Origin: Whalleya microplaca
Lineage: Eukaryota > Ascomycota > Sordariomycetes > Xylariales > Xylariaceae
Reading direction: 5' to 3'
Length of the DNA: 64,000 nt
Assembly: GCA_022497155.1 (NCBI GenBank)
Contig: MU385744.1
Location: forward strand, 443,481-507,480
Below the pieces are notes generated by a model. The model was not told the DNA's origin. It did no database searches and saw nothing but the letters and a program-made list of their open reading frames with translations. Of the stretch, positions 44,250 to 56,796 are shown piece after piece. The translations under genes were made by a program, and so were the position numbers. Position 1 is the stretch's first letter, and every line of letters starts with the position of its first letter.

Positions 44250-44721
44250 AATGTAACAGTCATTAACTTCGACCAATGCTTCCTTGTTTCATCCCCACCC
44301 GAGAAGATGCTGGGTACTCCAGTTGAGCTTCTAGCACCAGAGGTGGCAGTCGGTTTGCCAGCCAGTCCCGCGAGCGATGTTTGGGCTATCGGCTGTTGCA
44401 TATTTCGACTCCGGTCCGGAGAGTGCCCGTTCTCGAACTATGAAGTAACCTCCCCGGCGGATTTGATGAAAATCTTCCGGCAAACAATTGGTGATATACC
44501 TCTTGAGTGGCAGAATACCCTCTGGGACTATGATGGGCGGCAGACAAAAGATCCCGAGAAAAGCAGACAACTCGATAAGTAAGCGGGCGAACGAACATTG
44601 AAGGACTTAGTCTACCGAATATGAGATCAGCCGGAGGGTGATGTCGTTCAAACAGGCATGACGCGGCGGGAACGGAAGGTGTTCAGCAGCGACGAGAAAT
44701 TGGTATTTTCTGCACGGGTAT
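44250..44721 (+). pseudogene. Protein kinase C-lobe relic (SRPK-like)
   Basis: One frame encodes the C-terminal lobe of a fungal Ser/Thr kinase: the DFG region, TPVELLAPEVAVGLP (APE motif), SDVWAIGCCIFRLRSGE and a following helical part. The N-lobe with the ATP loop, the catalytic Lys and the HRD motif are absent. The DFG-type site reads INFDQ, so the metal-binding Asp is Asn. A TAA ends the ORF at 44580-44582, but related sequence continues after it (LKDLVYRI, then a TGA where Trp is expected, then DQPEGDVVQTGMTRRERKVF). The gene is truncated at the 5' side and broken by two stops, so it is not functional. Confidence 0.75.
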
Positions 44722-45365
44722 GAGTGAATACCTAGGTTACACCATCATTGCCTCATGTATGATCAATCTGAACGTCGTAAGCTGCTACGCTCCGCGGATC
44801 GCAAAATCACAAGTCTGAAATTATATTTCAAATAATTCCATGATTTGATTCATTGAGAGGTTTAGTACTGTTGGCTTGATTTACATAATATATTAGTGAA
44901 AAAAGTGTATAAAGACATCCGATGTCAGAGGTCGTTCTAATGAAGAAAAAGGGGACGCATGCCAAGGAATCATTATCTGAAAAGTAGCTTCTAGCCCGGA
45001 GTTGCCAAGTTCTCAATGTCACTTTCTACTACATCTATCGGAGGAGAGTCCCCGAAAATGTTAAGCAGGTGGTCGTAATAATTGGACAAATCGGGCCATA
45101 ATACGTCTCTAGCCTAATACCGGCGATGAGGTTTCCTCAAATCGTTAACGCCGCCAAGCGATATTAGGCTAGGAGACTGGAATAAGAAGGTAAAGAGAGA
45201 ACATTATATTAGACCAACACATCTCACCTTGAGCTTAGCAGGGGAAGATTCAGGTAGTTATATAGAGGTGTACTGTCAATATTTTCACGCTGGCCTATTC
45301 CAACCCAACTAGTACACTACCAATAGGTATCATCAATATCACAATTTCCACAACCACTACGCACC
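44722..45365. other. Intergenic region, no gene seen
   Basis: 644 bp; it should include the promoter of the secreted HExxH protein. A TATA-like AGTTATATAGAGG lies at about 45254-45266. Confidence 0.5.
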
Positions 45366-45890
45366 ATGCGCGTCTCTACCATCGCTTTTTTAACTTATGC
45401 CTCAGCTGCTTCAGGGGCAATAACATGGACGCTGCAGAAAGCTTCCAGTCCTACGAGTGACGAGGCCAGTGCATATCTTCTGATCGAGGACGCCATGCGA
45501 TTGGCTGTCGCACGATACGCCCAGTACTCGGACGCCAGCAAAACCATCAAAGTTTACTATGCTCCTGGTGTGCCCACAGCCGAGGCAAACTATAATGGAG
45601 ACCTCCGATTTGGCTCGGACAGGGCATATATGACAGAACGCACGGCAATGCATGAGATTTCACACACGCTCGGTGTTGGCCAGACGGCTGCTTTCGACGA
45701 GCGGTGCGCGGCTAACAACTGGCCAACAGCGACGCCGCTACTTCAGTCTTGGGACGGTTCTAGCGCCCGAATCAACTGCGGCGGTGGTCACTTTTGGCCT
45801 TATGGTCTAAATTATGAAACTGAGTGGAGCGAGACCAATGGCAACCGCCACGTTCAACTGGTAGACGCCATGCTTGCCGATGGCTTGTAA
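45366..45890 (+). CDS. Secreted HExxH metalloprotease-like protein
   Basis: This intronless gene encodes 174 residues. Residues 1-18 form a signal peptide (MRVSTIAFLTYASAASGA). The motif HEISHTLGVG at 96-105 is a zinc-metalloprotease HExxH site with the Gly of the metzincin pattern, but the residue where metzincins have the third ligand is Gln106, not His or Asp. Asp111 or a distant residue may serve instead. Four cysteines would be split between AANN- and GGGH-side segments; only Cys near DERC and INCG are visible in the mature domain, so probably one disulfide. Extracellular peptidase activity is an inference; an inactive relative is possible. It stands alone in a gene-poor area. Confidence 0.75.
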   Translation: MRVSTIAFLTYASAASGAITWTLQKASSPTSDEASAYLLIEDAMRLAVARYAQYSDASKTIKVYYAPGVPTAEANYNGDLRFGSDRAYMTERTAMHEISHTLGVGQTAAFDERCAANNWPTATPLLQSWDGSSARINCGGGHFWPYGLNYETEWSETNGNRHVQLVDAMLADGL

Positions 45891-47028
45891 GGATCTGCCG
45901 TCTAGAATATTATTTTTTATACAGGTACACATCAAAATATCTTTGTATCTTCAAATATGTATAGTATATATCTGATGGTGTATACTTAAGAGTAAAATTT
46001 GCGAAACATTTGTCATTGTAACAAGCATTATAGTAGGGCTTGGAATAGATCGATTTGCTAATAATTTCTCTATGGCCTCTAGGTGCTTCACCTTGCACTA
46101 ATGAAGCCACTGTGCTCCTCATTGCTTTGTTCTTTATTGGCAGTCTTAGACTATCAAAATCTATTAACTCTAGTTAATGAGGAGGATAACTACATCTTGT
46201 GTAAATGAACCATGAATTCCGTTAGATAAACTCTCTTCGTAGTCTAAGCCCAATTATCAGTTCTATAGCTAGTGCTCAGTCATAATACAAACTCATTAAG
46301 TGAATTGCCGTTTATATCAAGTAAGATGAAATAAAAAATGTCTTAGCATTTTACACTCGAGTACTAACAGTTCCTGGTTTGATAGAATATTATATAAGAA
46401 ATGTATCAAGTCCAGATACTGTTAAAGCCATTACAACCAAAGGCAAATAAAATGTGAAAAGAATTGAATGAACCTAAATGTGATCTTATAACATCAATAG
46501 AACATAGCTAGTAAATCTATCTGAAGCGCCGCATGCCTTTATTTATCAGGTGTTCCTATGAGCAACAGTGCTAAACTCTCTACAGAGGTAGAAACAGCAT
46601 ACGTAACCTATCTAGGTATCAAAGCAACCATTGTGGGGTTTTCTTTCGCTTACAAGATTAGACCATACATGTATATTGCATAAGATGGATATAGAGCACT
46701 ATTTATGGACCATTCCACCTCCCATGTGTCATCATGAACTATCATACCAGTACATCATGATCTTCCCTGTATTAGGTGCTGCTTATTTTGACTTAGCCAT
46801 TGAATGAAAGGTCTCTCGAATGAAGTCTATATTTCGATGCGGTATTTTTTTGCTATCGTCTTATGATTGAGCAATAATCACTTCATTGTCGAGGAATCGC
46901 TGAGCTACCTTAGCCATCTGAGGACGCCGACCGTCTGCATGCAATAAAGGGCAACCAAACTTTACCTTGGGACTCCTTGATAAATAATTAAACGAGCATA
47001 AAGGACTATCCTGTAATGTATTAATAAG
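45891..47028. other. Intergenic region, no gene seen
   Basis: 1.1 kb, moderately AT-rich, without coding character. Confidence 0.5.
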
Positions 47029-47796
47029 ATGACACCTACACAAGCGCAGTTCCTCTCAACCCCAGAGCTCCTAGAGGCCCTATTCTTGCAATGCGACATG
47101 CGAAGCCTCCTGACCACCATCCAGCGAGTTTGCAAGCAATGGCACGAGATTATTTGCGGAACACCTTCAATTCAGCGCCACCTCTTTCTAAGACCAGCGG
47201 AGGGGGAGATTTTTTTGGATGCAGTTCAGAATCCATTGCTCTCGGAGGTGTTTCCTCCCTTTTTTAGCGCAATCGATGGCACATTCACTAAAGGTCTATA
47301 TGGCCGCGAAGAAATAGAGCGCCTGACTCTAGCTCAGCACACCGATGCTTTTCTAAGATGGGGGGCAACTTGGAGGAAAATGCATGTCCAGCAGCCGCCA
47401 TTAAGGGCGATGGGTGTCTCCCGTCCGTCCGATTATTATGCTGTCATCTACGAGCAACCTGTCAACATGGGAATGTTATACGATCACATTCTACGACTTT
47501 TAATAAGTCCACAGCAACTATGGAGGATATGGTGGAAGAAAGACTTCGCACTGAAAGACAACGTGGGGCTCTGCGACGAATGCAAGCATGAATGCACTAG
47601 AATGCTGTTATCGGAAGTAGATGCTGTGCTTATCCGTGGCTCATCTTCTTGGGAATCTATTACGGTACGACCCCTCGACCGTGACTTCATGGCCAAGTTC
47701 GCGTATCCGGGGAGGTTAAGGTCACAGAGTATCGAGTCGGTTCTGCCTAGATTTGTTGCGGGGAGTTTATCACGAAGCGACCAGAGAGAGCTGTGA
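47029..47796 (+). CDS. F-box protein
   Basis: A single-exon ORF of 255 residues begins MTPTQAQFLSTPELLEALFLQCDMRSLLTTIQ-type sequence; residues 8-50 form a typical fungal F-box (LLEALFLQCD, then VCKQWHEII and the following SIQRHLFLRP). The F-box recruits Skp1 in SCF ubiquitin ligases. The rest of the protein has no clear repeat domain but matches the common architecture of lineage-expanded fungal F-box proteins, with a CDECKHECTRM Cys-containing segment at about 183. Substrate unknown. Confidence 0.8.
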   Translation: MTPTQAQFLSTPELLEALFLQCDMRSLLTTIQRVCKQWHEIICGTPSIQRHLFLRPAEGEIFLDAVQNPLLSEVFPPFFSAIDGTFTKGLYGREEIERLTLAQHTDAFLRWGATWRKMHVQQPPLRAMGVSRPSDYYAVIYEQPVNMGMLYDHILRLLISPQQLWRIWWKKDFALKDNVGLCDECKHECTRMLLSEVDAVLIRGSSSWESITVRPLDRDFMAKFAYPGRLRSQSIESVLPRFVAGSLSRSDQREL

Positions 47797-48795
47797 TGCC
47801 ACAATTAATCATTGTGGCTTTGCTGTCGCGTAATCCCTATCTTTGGCTACCTAAATGACTTGATCAACATGGACTTATTCTATTATACTTGGAATCGAAC
47901 ATCGTCCCGGCTGTCTATTCATTCTGCGAAGCAACAGACCGTGATTGAGGCTGTCCGGCCAAACTAATGAGTGCTGCTTGCACAGCTGTTTATATTGTGG
48001 CTTGGACCCTCATTGCCCCGCAGAGATTAAGCCTCCCAAAGGAAATCTCGGGATTATGAACTTAAAGAATTGCTTGGATGAAATGACAATAAATACTGCC
48101 ATGATACCAAACGTTAGTTCTGAGAGTCCAATCATGGTATAGCGTACCGGCCGTGTTTTGTTCGATGCGCGTTCCTGGTTGAAGTAAAGCCTACAAAGCT
48201 GGCGGTGCATACGAAGCCTACAGTAGCAGTCTGGGGGAACTCGATCATGTGCGATAGGGAATGAAGTAGCTAATTAGACTTCAACAATCACGATTTATGT
48301 GAATCTGATCGTGATCAGGACTTTATTTGAGCATGTAGCTCTGGAATTAGCAATTAGCAACTGGGACGCTGGATTAATTAGTTGAAGAGTGCATCGACAG
48401 CCAAGAAGTCGTCGAGGAGAGAGAAGCCCTATGTATCATACTTACATGAAGGGAAACTAGTTGGCGTGACACTGTCAGAATTAGCACATGAAAAGGAACC
48501 GGAATACAGGCCGTCGATGCGACTTCAGATAAACTACTATCATCTATTTCATGCAAATACCAAAGGTCAAGCAAATGCCTCCCAATGTATTTGGTGCATC
48601 GAACTATAGGTCCCTCATGATAAGTACAGGGTGAGTACTACATGAACAACATCATAACACATACATATCTTTCCACCACCCCTAACGCCCTTCGCTGTGC
48701 ATATTCACATGAAGTAACCTTGGCTTACCTGCCATTCGAACCAAATCCTTAAAATAAGAACAACCTATACATGTACACATATATCATTCACAACT
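47797..48795. other. Intergenic region, no gene seen
   Basis: 1 kb with only short unsupported ORFs on both strands. Confidence 0.5.
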
Positions 48796-49911
48796 TTATG
48801 TGTGGCCGACTAAACCGGTCTTAGGAGCGTTATCAGGGTTGATGTTAGTGCCCGCGAAACCGAGCTGCTCGTTCCAAGCATTCGCAGTCGTCTCATCCTT
48901 AGCGCCGGACCCGAGATCAGCCTGCGCGGTCTTACAAGCAGCTACGGCATCGTCGGCGGCCCCGCACACGTTGGTCAGCTGGTCGCAGATGCGATTGAAG
49001 ATGATGTTGGGGTTCAGCGCCTCCTGCTGGCCCTTGTTGACCTGCGGGTCCTGTGCCTGAAAGGTGGACTCGCCCGCCTTGCGCCCGTTGAGAGACTCCT
49101 CGAACTTCACCGTCGGCGTGCACGACCCGAAGTCGAGGCCGAGCGACGACGCTTGGAAGCCAGTGAAGGTACCCGTTACCGGATCATCAACTGCACCTGC
49201 ACCTTGCTGCTGAGTGGCACCGCTGGTAGCTGCTGTAGACGTAGCAGCGGCGGCAGCGGTAGTAGATGTAGCGGTAGCTGCGTTGGTTGCCTTGGCGCTA
49301 CTCTTCGCCGATGTGGTTGTTGCTTGGGCGGCGCTGGTGTTGGCGTTGGTATTGCCAGAGTTGTTGTTGGTATTGTTGCCCGTGCTAGACCCTGTACCTG
49401 AACCGGCAGCAGCGCCGCTCACGGTGAAATTTGAGAAGCCTTGCGCTTGCATGATTTCAGCTACGCTGAGGCCGTTTGCATCAAATGGGGTCTGAAGAGA
49501 TGTGGCCGAGTTGGCATTCTCAACGTCGGAGCCGGTGACAGCTGGATCGACTAGAGGAATAATGCCTCGGAGGTCCGCCGTAGCGGGGAGACTTGCGTCG
49601 CCGCAGATCTTGGGCACACTGACGGCGAAGGGGTTGAAATTCTGTTCGGCGGAAACCACGCCTTTTGCCGCCGCGATAACTTGCGCATCGTTACCAAGCG
49701 TCGACACAATCTGATCGGCTAGGGTGAGCTTGTCACATGGGTCCGCGGCGGCAAGAAGCACACCAGGGACTTGGCCAGAGAGGGTGCCGGCTTCGCCGGG
49801 GTTGCCGAAGCTGGTCAGGGCTTGGACGGCGGCGACGGGAGTCTGCTCCTGGCCGAAGCGGGCCTCGGCAACAGCCAACATGGCTGAGATGAGGGTGGCT
49901 TTGGTATACAT
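48796..49911 (-). CDS. Ala/Thr/Asn-rich secreted cell-wall-type protein
   Basis: This intronless gene encodes 371 residues. The first ~17 residues act as a signal peptide (MYTKATLISAMLAVAEA), followed by a KexB-like or leader segment. Residues about 165-245 are a low-complexity linker of Gly, Ser, Asn, Thr and Ala, probably heavily O-glycosylated. Two globular parts flank it, each with cysteines (DPCDKLTLADQIV and KICGDASLP before; DFGSCTPTVKFEESLNGRK, NRICDQLTNVCGAADDAVAACK after). No C-terminal hydrophobic GPI signal is seen, so the protein is likely released or bound covalently in the wall. Similar fungal proteins exist without known function. A promoter with TATATA and CT tracts lies upstream near 50150. 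Confidence 0.85.
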   Translation of the reverse strand: MYTKATLISAMLAVAEARFGQEQTPVAAVQALTSFGNPGEAGTLSGQVPGVLLAAADPCDKLTLADQIVSTLGNDAQVIAAAKGVVSAEQNFNPFAVSVPKICGDASLPATADLRGIIPLVDPAVTGSDVENANSATSLQTPFDANGLSVAEIMQAQGFSNFTVSGAAAGSGTGSSTGNNTNNNSGNTNANTSAAQATTTSAKSSAKATNAATATSTTAAAAATSTAATSGATQQQGAGAVDDPVTGTFTGFQASSLGLDFGSCTPTVKFEESLNGRKAGESTFQAQDPQVNKGQQEALNPNIIFNRICDQLTNVCGAADDAVAACKTAQADLGSGAKDETTANAWNEQLGFAGTNINPDNAPKTGLVGHT

Positions 49912-52900
49912 GGCGATGGAGGAGATTCAAGCAACGAGTCCAATTCCTTGAATTAAATAGTGTTTCAAATGAGTATAGTCGAAAGATTGACAGCCGGCCG
50001 AGCGGTGTTGAAAAGAACGACAGAAAGAATGTTGAGAATCGAAAGTTCACAGAACTAAAAGAATTGGATATCAAGGAAAGAACGGATGCCTGATGAGAGA
50101 AAGAGAGGACACTAGACTTACAAGTTAAGGTTGTATGAGGCTATTATATAGATGGTAGATGGTTAATGCCACTGAGTTCTTATTGGTGATAGTGTGGCCA
50201 CCCCGGCTGTGTCTGGACAATGATACGGTGGCAGGCTTTAACGAGGCCCCTTCTGCCGATCATACTGCATCATAGCATTCAGATGGGATGGTTAGCAAGC
50301 ATGGTGCGGCATGAAGACCATTCTTGGCGATCATAAACGACGTGATCCTAAGCTGTTCATCCCATATTAAACGTTGTGCTGTCCGTATGAAGAAGTTCGA
50401 TGGTAGAGGTATCACTGATCTGACACTGTCTTAGGGGCTCATACCTGGTATCTTTTGTATGACATGGAAGTGTTCGACTGCTTCACGATAGCTTCAAACC
50501 CAACCCCGTGGTTCGGCACTCGCCCGAATTAGCGATGCGTTAGCGCTCATGCCAGGACACGCGTGTTAACCTCTAGTGTCATTTGGCGTGACGGATTGGG
50601 AGTGGCAGAGTACATTGATCGGGGTTCAAGGAGGCTCTTGAAGCACTGTACCCCTGCTACGCCTTGAGCTGTCCGATGGAGACCAGGATCCCTACAAGGG
50701 TGGCATTGGGCTTCCTTCTTGCACCACTGATCCATGCAGCAATCTCATCTCAACCTACCATATCAGGAAAGTCGAGAATCTTGCAGGTGCTGCTCAGGAA
50801 TTGCGAGGCGTTGCTGTGCTTGTGAAGATCATGAACATCTGGGTTCGGTTTCCTGAATTGTGCAGATCCATAGCCAATAACGCGAATCATATCTACATGT
50901 ACATACCACAACTTACATATAATAGGTGTGTAAGATGATCAATTTGAATTTCGATTGATAATATTTTAAGAATTGAAGCGAGACCTAGCCGATAATGTAC
51001 ACCTCGCACATTATTGTATACCTTTCAATTTTGCTTCGGGGAGCTGTCTTCGGGTTTGAAATTATGTGCTCAAATGATTTAAAGAGCTCTTCGCTCGGAC
51101 TAACAACTGGATTCAATCCAAGCTGCCAAGCTAAACACACAATAGATCCGTCCCCATTGGATATGAATCCGAATTGAAGAATACCGAGACAGCGCAGCTT
51201 GGTTGAAGCCATAAACAGTACTAAAGCGGTTAGCTTTACAGGCCTTTCAGTCCTTCAAGCGCCTATCTGCAACAATTTCCAGACCCCAAGATTTCGCTTA
51301 GCACCCCTGTAACAGAGCGATCAAACAGCCTCACAGGGGTTCTCGAGACGACTCCGAGACTCACAGAGTTTGATCTGACTTCATTTCGTCCAAGCAAGCT
51401 TCAGACGTGATGGCTTCGAGGATTGTTCCACGCCCATTGCTAGAACACAATTGACATGGCATCGAGCGCAATTTCTTTGCGAACATTGCCATTCGTATTA
51501 TATGTACATACCAAGTTCCTATGTAGATAGCGTCACTTAATGACAACTTTCTCTAATCTTGTTCACTCACACTAGCTTAGTAGCCAAAACAATTGTTAAG
51601 CAATGCGACGATATCAGCGGGAAGACATTTTTTTAAGGATGAGCTGAGCTAGATTGAAGAATGCGACTTAAAAAATTACATTATACTCAGTATGTATACT
51701 TGCGCACAACGTCGACCGGTGTAGGTGCATATTAATGAGTAGTCTAGTGTGTAGATCTTCTAAGGCATGCAGTCAACTTATATCCATATGTACACCTCCT
51801 TCAACCACTTAACGACCAGGAATTAATAGACATATGCTATATTCTATCTTACACAGACAATACCCTTTGATTTTCACAAGGAACTCTTCCTTGATGTCGA
51901 TCCAGTGTCGGTCGGGTCGACTCGATTTACCTTTGATCACGAGATCTTGATCTATGATAAACAAGAATTATGCGTCGATCTGTTGATCTGGTTATCATTT
52001 TTTCGGCTGCGATTCCAGCCGATCTTATCAACCACCTTTTCAATAAAAGAGGCAGTTTTGCCCTATTCGTCCACAATTATTCTTGCCAACTCCTACACAT
52101 AACTTATGCTGTCTTCAGCTACCTTTCATTGACCAAAGTCACTTTGCTGAATCTGTCTTTTTTGCAGCTCTCCGCCACTCTGCCACATGCGGATGCTCTA
52201 TTACTCACACGGTATAGCATTATAGCTCGTCCTGCATATATAGTTTTTCAATCGGTTCAAGAAGCCTGTGCGGCCTTTCTTCTTGGAATCCACGGAAGTG
52301 GCAGCTTATGCAAACTGCTAACTGCCGCTCCTATGCTATAATCACAATGAGTTGCATCTCACCGTGGTCGACTACATGGTAGAAATACTTAGTTGTCGGG
52401 TCAAGGTTATAGCATTTATGGAGTATGGGCATAACATGATACGCCGAATGGTTATTTCTATCGCTAGCCGTGCTAGAAGATATGGGGAACTAGTTTAGTA
52501 CAAGCGCTATGATAACTAGTTAGGTAGCTGAATTATCATAGGTATTAGGATACTCGACAGGTTTGGAGACAGTTCCCCAGGCCTCTAGTTTCTAATGGTG
52601 AAGCTATAACTCGATCAGCAGGTAAGGGAACCTTGACCGAAACATTCTCATTCCTTCAGAACATCGGGGTTAAGCCTACCAGAGCCTAGGAATTAAAAGA
52701 AGTTCGTTAGAAAACATTCATGGGTAGCTTGCGATTTAAGTACGATATCTTGCGAACATATAAACAATCATTACGGCCAACTTGATAGATTTACATAAAG
52801 GGTTGCGATGATTTGCCTTTTTCAAGTTACACGATACCAAAGATATCGTCCAGTGATCCATGAACGCCAGCAAATGTACACTGATAAGCTCCATATTCCC

Positions 52901-52941
52901 ATGCACTGTCAAATACAATACGACTTTGTTAGGCTTTGAGA
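49912..52941. other. 3-kb intergenic region, no gene seen
   Basis: Only short ORFs occur; the longest (51970-52341, 123 codons, plus strand) has no recognisable domain. No repeat or RNA gene was identified. Confidence 0.45.
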
Positions 52942-53577
52942 TCATGCGCTAGCTCCAAGAGGTTCATAATTGTCCCTAACTATGGGTGTCGGCGGACTCA
53001 ATAGAGGAACGCTGTCTAACCCACGAGGGCCGATATTAGGCCGCTTCTTGATTTCGGCTTCGTCTTCACCACTCTTTAGTCGGCTGATCAGGTCCTCAGG
53101 ATCAAAATCGACACCCAAAGGGTTCTCGATGAACTCGGCACTCATCATATGGTCATTGGCCTCCTTGACTGTATCGAAGTTGTCCACCTGAGTCTCGATC
53201 ATGTTGCCGTCGGGGTCCTGGTAATACATGCTAGTCGTAGGCCCATGGTTGACGCACCAGATGGGCAGAATACCGCGGGCTTTCCGCTGCACATACGCCG
53301 TGCACAGATCGTCCAGCGTGTTGAACGCGAAGGCGATGTGCTCGAGGCCCGCGCTGTTCCGCACCTTGTCTCCGCAGTCGGGGATTGACAATAGCGCTAT
53401 CCGGTGGTGCTCTTCATCGTAAGTTAGGAACGATATAATCTCTGTTTCCTGCGAGGTGTGCGCGCCCAGGAAGGCCTTGTAAAAGGCATTCATGGTCTTG
53501 AATCTGGAGGTTCTGAGAACGACGTGCGCTAGCCGTGCAGGCGAGAGGACCTTTCCGGAAGCAGTTGCATCAGCCAT
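52942..53577 (-). CDS. VOC-family (glyoxalase / extradiol dioxygenase-like) protein
   Basis: I start the 211-residue protein at MADATASGK, because the conserved fold begins soon after (LAHVVLRTSRF); an ATG at 53634 would add 19 unconserved residues. The vicinal-oxygen-chelate fold is seen as two beta-alpha-beta modules. The probable metal ligands are His in LAHVVL, His in LEHIAFAF and Glu in MIETQVDN, the classic H/H/E set of extradiol dioxygenases and glyoxalases. The YYQDPDGN segment is typical of catechol 2,3-dioxygenase-like members. The C-terminal ~60 residues (GVDFDPEDLISRL...) are common in fungal homologues. Substrate unknown; an aromatic diol is one option. Confidence 0.88.
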   Translation of the reverse strand: MADATASGKVLSPARLAHVVLRTSRFKTMNAFYKAFLGAHTSQETEIISFLTYDEEHHRIALLSIPDCGDKVRNSAGLEHIAFAFNTLDDLCTAYVQRKARGILPIWCVNHGPTTSMYYQDPDGNMIETQVDNFDTVKEANDHMMSAEFIENPLGVDFDPEDLISRLKSGEDEAEIKKRPNIGPRGLDSVPLLSPPTPIVRDNYEPLGASA

Positions 53578-56500
53578 GATGGTGGGTGTTTGGATTGACA
53601 GGAGGTTGTGTTTGTGGTCCAAGGTTGATCCCAAGGTCTCAGTTGATGAGCCTAGGTAGTTAGATCTCGAATGTTCCGAAGGGTGCCAAAGTGGTGATGC
53701 TAGATTTCAAGTTTAGGTTTGGGATGACGTCCAACCAGTACTTATAGGTCGTTGGTTACACATCGACCCCTGGGCAAGTTCGGACCGCGATGCACTTACA
53801 TCCTCGTAGAGGTATATTGGCTTAGCTAATTGGCGCGCGGGACTCATGCCTACCGTACGTATGGATAGCAACTCTAAGCTATTTGGGGCAACGGATCTCC
53901 ATATATGTGCATACCTAAACTGTAGGTAGCCGTGCAATTTGGAGGCGAATCTGGATTGAGCAGTGCGACCATCCGAAAGCGAGCTTATTGATTGGTGTCG
54001 ATCAGAACGATACTTAAGAGATCCACGGACGGTCGGCTCTCGGAAAGTTTGCGGGAAACGCGATCTAGAACAGGTCGGTATAATGATGCTACAGACTCTA
54101 GACACGAAACCCGAAATCTGAATTAATGCGGATACTTACACGATAATTACGAAATACCACTAGCCATACATGGTCCATATTATGCCGTAGCATGCATTTC
54201 GCTTCAGCAAAGTGCCTTAGCTCGGGGTATCGCGAAACAACGAGCTGCGAGATGAGGCTTTGAACGGCTAGCCAGGCATATTTTTAGGGTCTCGAACATT
54301 ATCTTGACGATGTTAGTATCCGATCGAACCCTTGTTACTATGCAATCAAGTTCAGGAGCAGTTTCTTCTGTCGCATTCTGGAGGATGTCATGTGCAACAC
54401 ATGGACAGTGCGACAGTCTCACAGGTCGTCCTTCTCCTCGGCCGTGTTGCTGTAACTACCAACCTCTAGTCCTTTACAATGGCAGACTTGAGTGGTCTAA
54501 TACAGAGAACCCCTCGGGAGTCGAAGAGCAACCTGAATTTCAGTGGACACAGTAATACCACTTCCGACATCTAGACCAAATGGTTATGTATGAAAGTACA
54601 CCACGAGAAGTTGGTCTTTCAATTTCTCCCGATTCCCGTTCCTTAGGTGTCGCCATTGACAATATGGGGAGTCCTATATACCTATCTAATTCATATACTA
54701 TGTTAGCTTAAATGTAAGACACCTCGGCTGGTCTTGACCTGGTATGTGAAAATACTTAGGTAACCTCAGGTGTAACGGATATATTATGAGCAGTCGACAG
54801 TCAAGGTCCGTATGTTGTAAGGATTATTGTTGCAATGCTGATAGAAACTCGGGAAATTGGTGCTAAGGTAAAGTCGCTACACAATTGTAGTTCATTGAGC
54901 CTGGCTTATTCAGGGACGACAAATGTCTTCCTATATGAAACAGTAAGCCTCAAAGTAACGTATCTTAGTTAGGTGCGGATTAGTACCAATACCTTTATAA
55001 AGACAGTTATATATGGATACGAAAAGGCAGCACGGCTAAGGATATACTTTAGCTTGCAGTGTACCTCATTGAGATATGATATAAACGTGAGGATATTCTG
55101 AAGGAGCGTGGTTATCGAGTCATAGACGATAAATGGAGCTCCTTGTTTCACGGCTTCAGTGGCAACGCACCAAGCACTCTCTGTCCGTCTCACAATTGAA
55201 TTGGTTTGGTCTGGAAGGGATGGATAATTACCAATTCCCATTCCTTCAAACGCTACTAAAATCCGGCAACACTCGATAAGACTCCAGCCTGCTAGCCAAC
55301 GCATGCGTGATATTCGCATCTTCGTACGACGTCTATAGAGTGTACGACGGGGCTCGCTGATGGATCCAACGAATCTTGCCAACTTGATAGCGTTGCTAAA
55401 TCCAAACCAGATCAAAGATTTGAATAATGGACTTCCCAGGTGCTATTATAACCAGACGTCAAGCCAATAGATATATCGACACAGTGTGTTGTAGGATAGA
55501 CTTTGCCCATGTGGACACATAATTTTTGTCACTCCTGCCCGTGTCGCTAGCACATAGAGTTTAGACAATTTGAACTGATACCTATTATCCCTTGTTCATT
55601 CATGCCATATGTGAAGCTGTTATTTATTTGGAAACTTCGATATCGCGAGGCAAAAACTGGATGGTATGAGGGTACGGGGGCGTAGTCGAATATCAATGGC
55701 AGGAAAGCCGGCAAAAGGCTGTACTTTCAGTCTATCGACACTTTTTCTTAGGGGTTTTCGAAACTCGTTATGACGCTCGACTATTGGGAATAGCTTGATC
55801 GTCCTTTTGTAATGGATGTGCTCTGCTAACGCCAACATTTACTAAACCACTATAGTGGTGGTGGTGATGTATTCGCTGGGGTTTTCGGGTAGCATCGATA
55901 AATATATTGTAAAATAATTGTATAGGATTGTTGATTGTCCCTAGGTTTGTTGACTTGTCCTAGGCCTGTATGCCTTTCAATCGCTACTCGATTCCTCGTT
56001 AGTTGCTCTCGATCAACCTATGTCCCAATATGGGCACACTATCAATATTAGCCACATCTCTACTACATTATAGACTCTTTATGTTACCACGATATTAATC
56101 TTTATATGAAGATCCCGTTGATCGGGTGCGTTGGGGATTACGAGAGGGAGAATATCTTGTTAATGCATATTCGATAGTGTTGATAATGCGCCCGTAGTGC
56201 AGGACAAGGAAATACCAGAGTCTTCCAAAGCGATCTGGAATTATGCTGACATATACGCAATGGAAATCTGTACGATTAAAGAGCAGATATTCGCGGAAAA
56301 TGGATTCAAGGGTATTCCAGAGTGAAAAACAATCTACCGAGTAGCAAAGATCATTACTCAATTGAAATTCAGGGGGCTTATGCGACATGCTTAAGCTCAT
56401 TTTCTATGCTTTCAAGGATATCTGGTACAGACATAACAGCACGGCTGCCTTTACCCTGCCATCAAGGTGCTCTCTTCTCTGCATACGAGGACACAAAGGT

Positions 56501-56796
56501 CAAACAATAAAGTAATATTACCTATGGAATATTTCATATTATATTCCATGATGCAGAAGAATTATATCAGGTGATAAATCTGCCTTGTTTTGCTTAGCGA
56601 CTCATCCTCTTTGAAATTTGCCGTAGTCCACTGAGGCTTTAATTTTAGACTCTGGGAATAGAACCATGATAACAACTTTCTATAACCTCCATCCAACATG
56701 TCTGCATTGTTTATCATTGGGGAACTTCCCATTATCTTCGGACATCTCAAGCTCGTCTTCACCGATGCCGATTGTTTTGGCCATCAAGGTTGTTCC
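53578..56796. other. 3.2-kb region with scattered ORFs, no supported gene
   Basis: Minus-strand ORFs at 53713-54105, 54969-55415, 55620-55838 and 56095-56400 are not joined by convincing splice sites and match no family I know. They may be pieces of decayed genes. No RNA gene or clear repeat is seen. Confidence 0.4.

Noticed and set aside
51970..52341. 123-codon plus-strand ORF
   Set aside because: No recognisable domain, no splice partners, and a composition like surrounding intergenic DNA.
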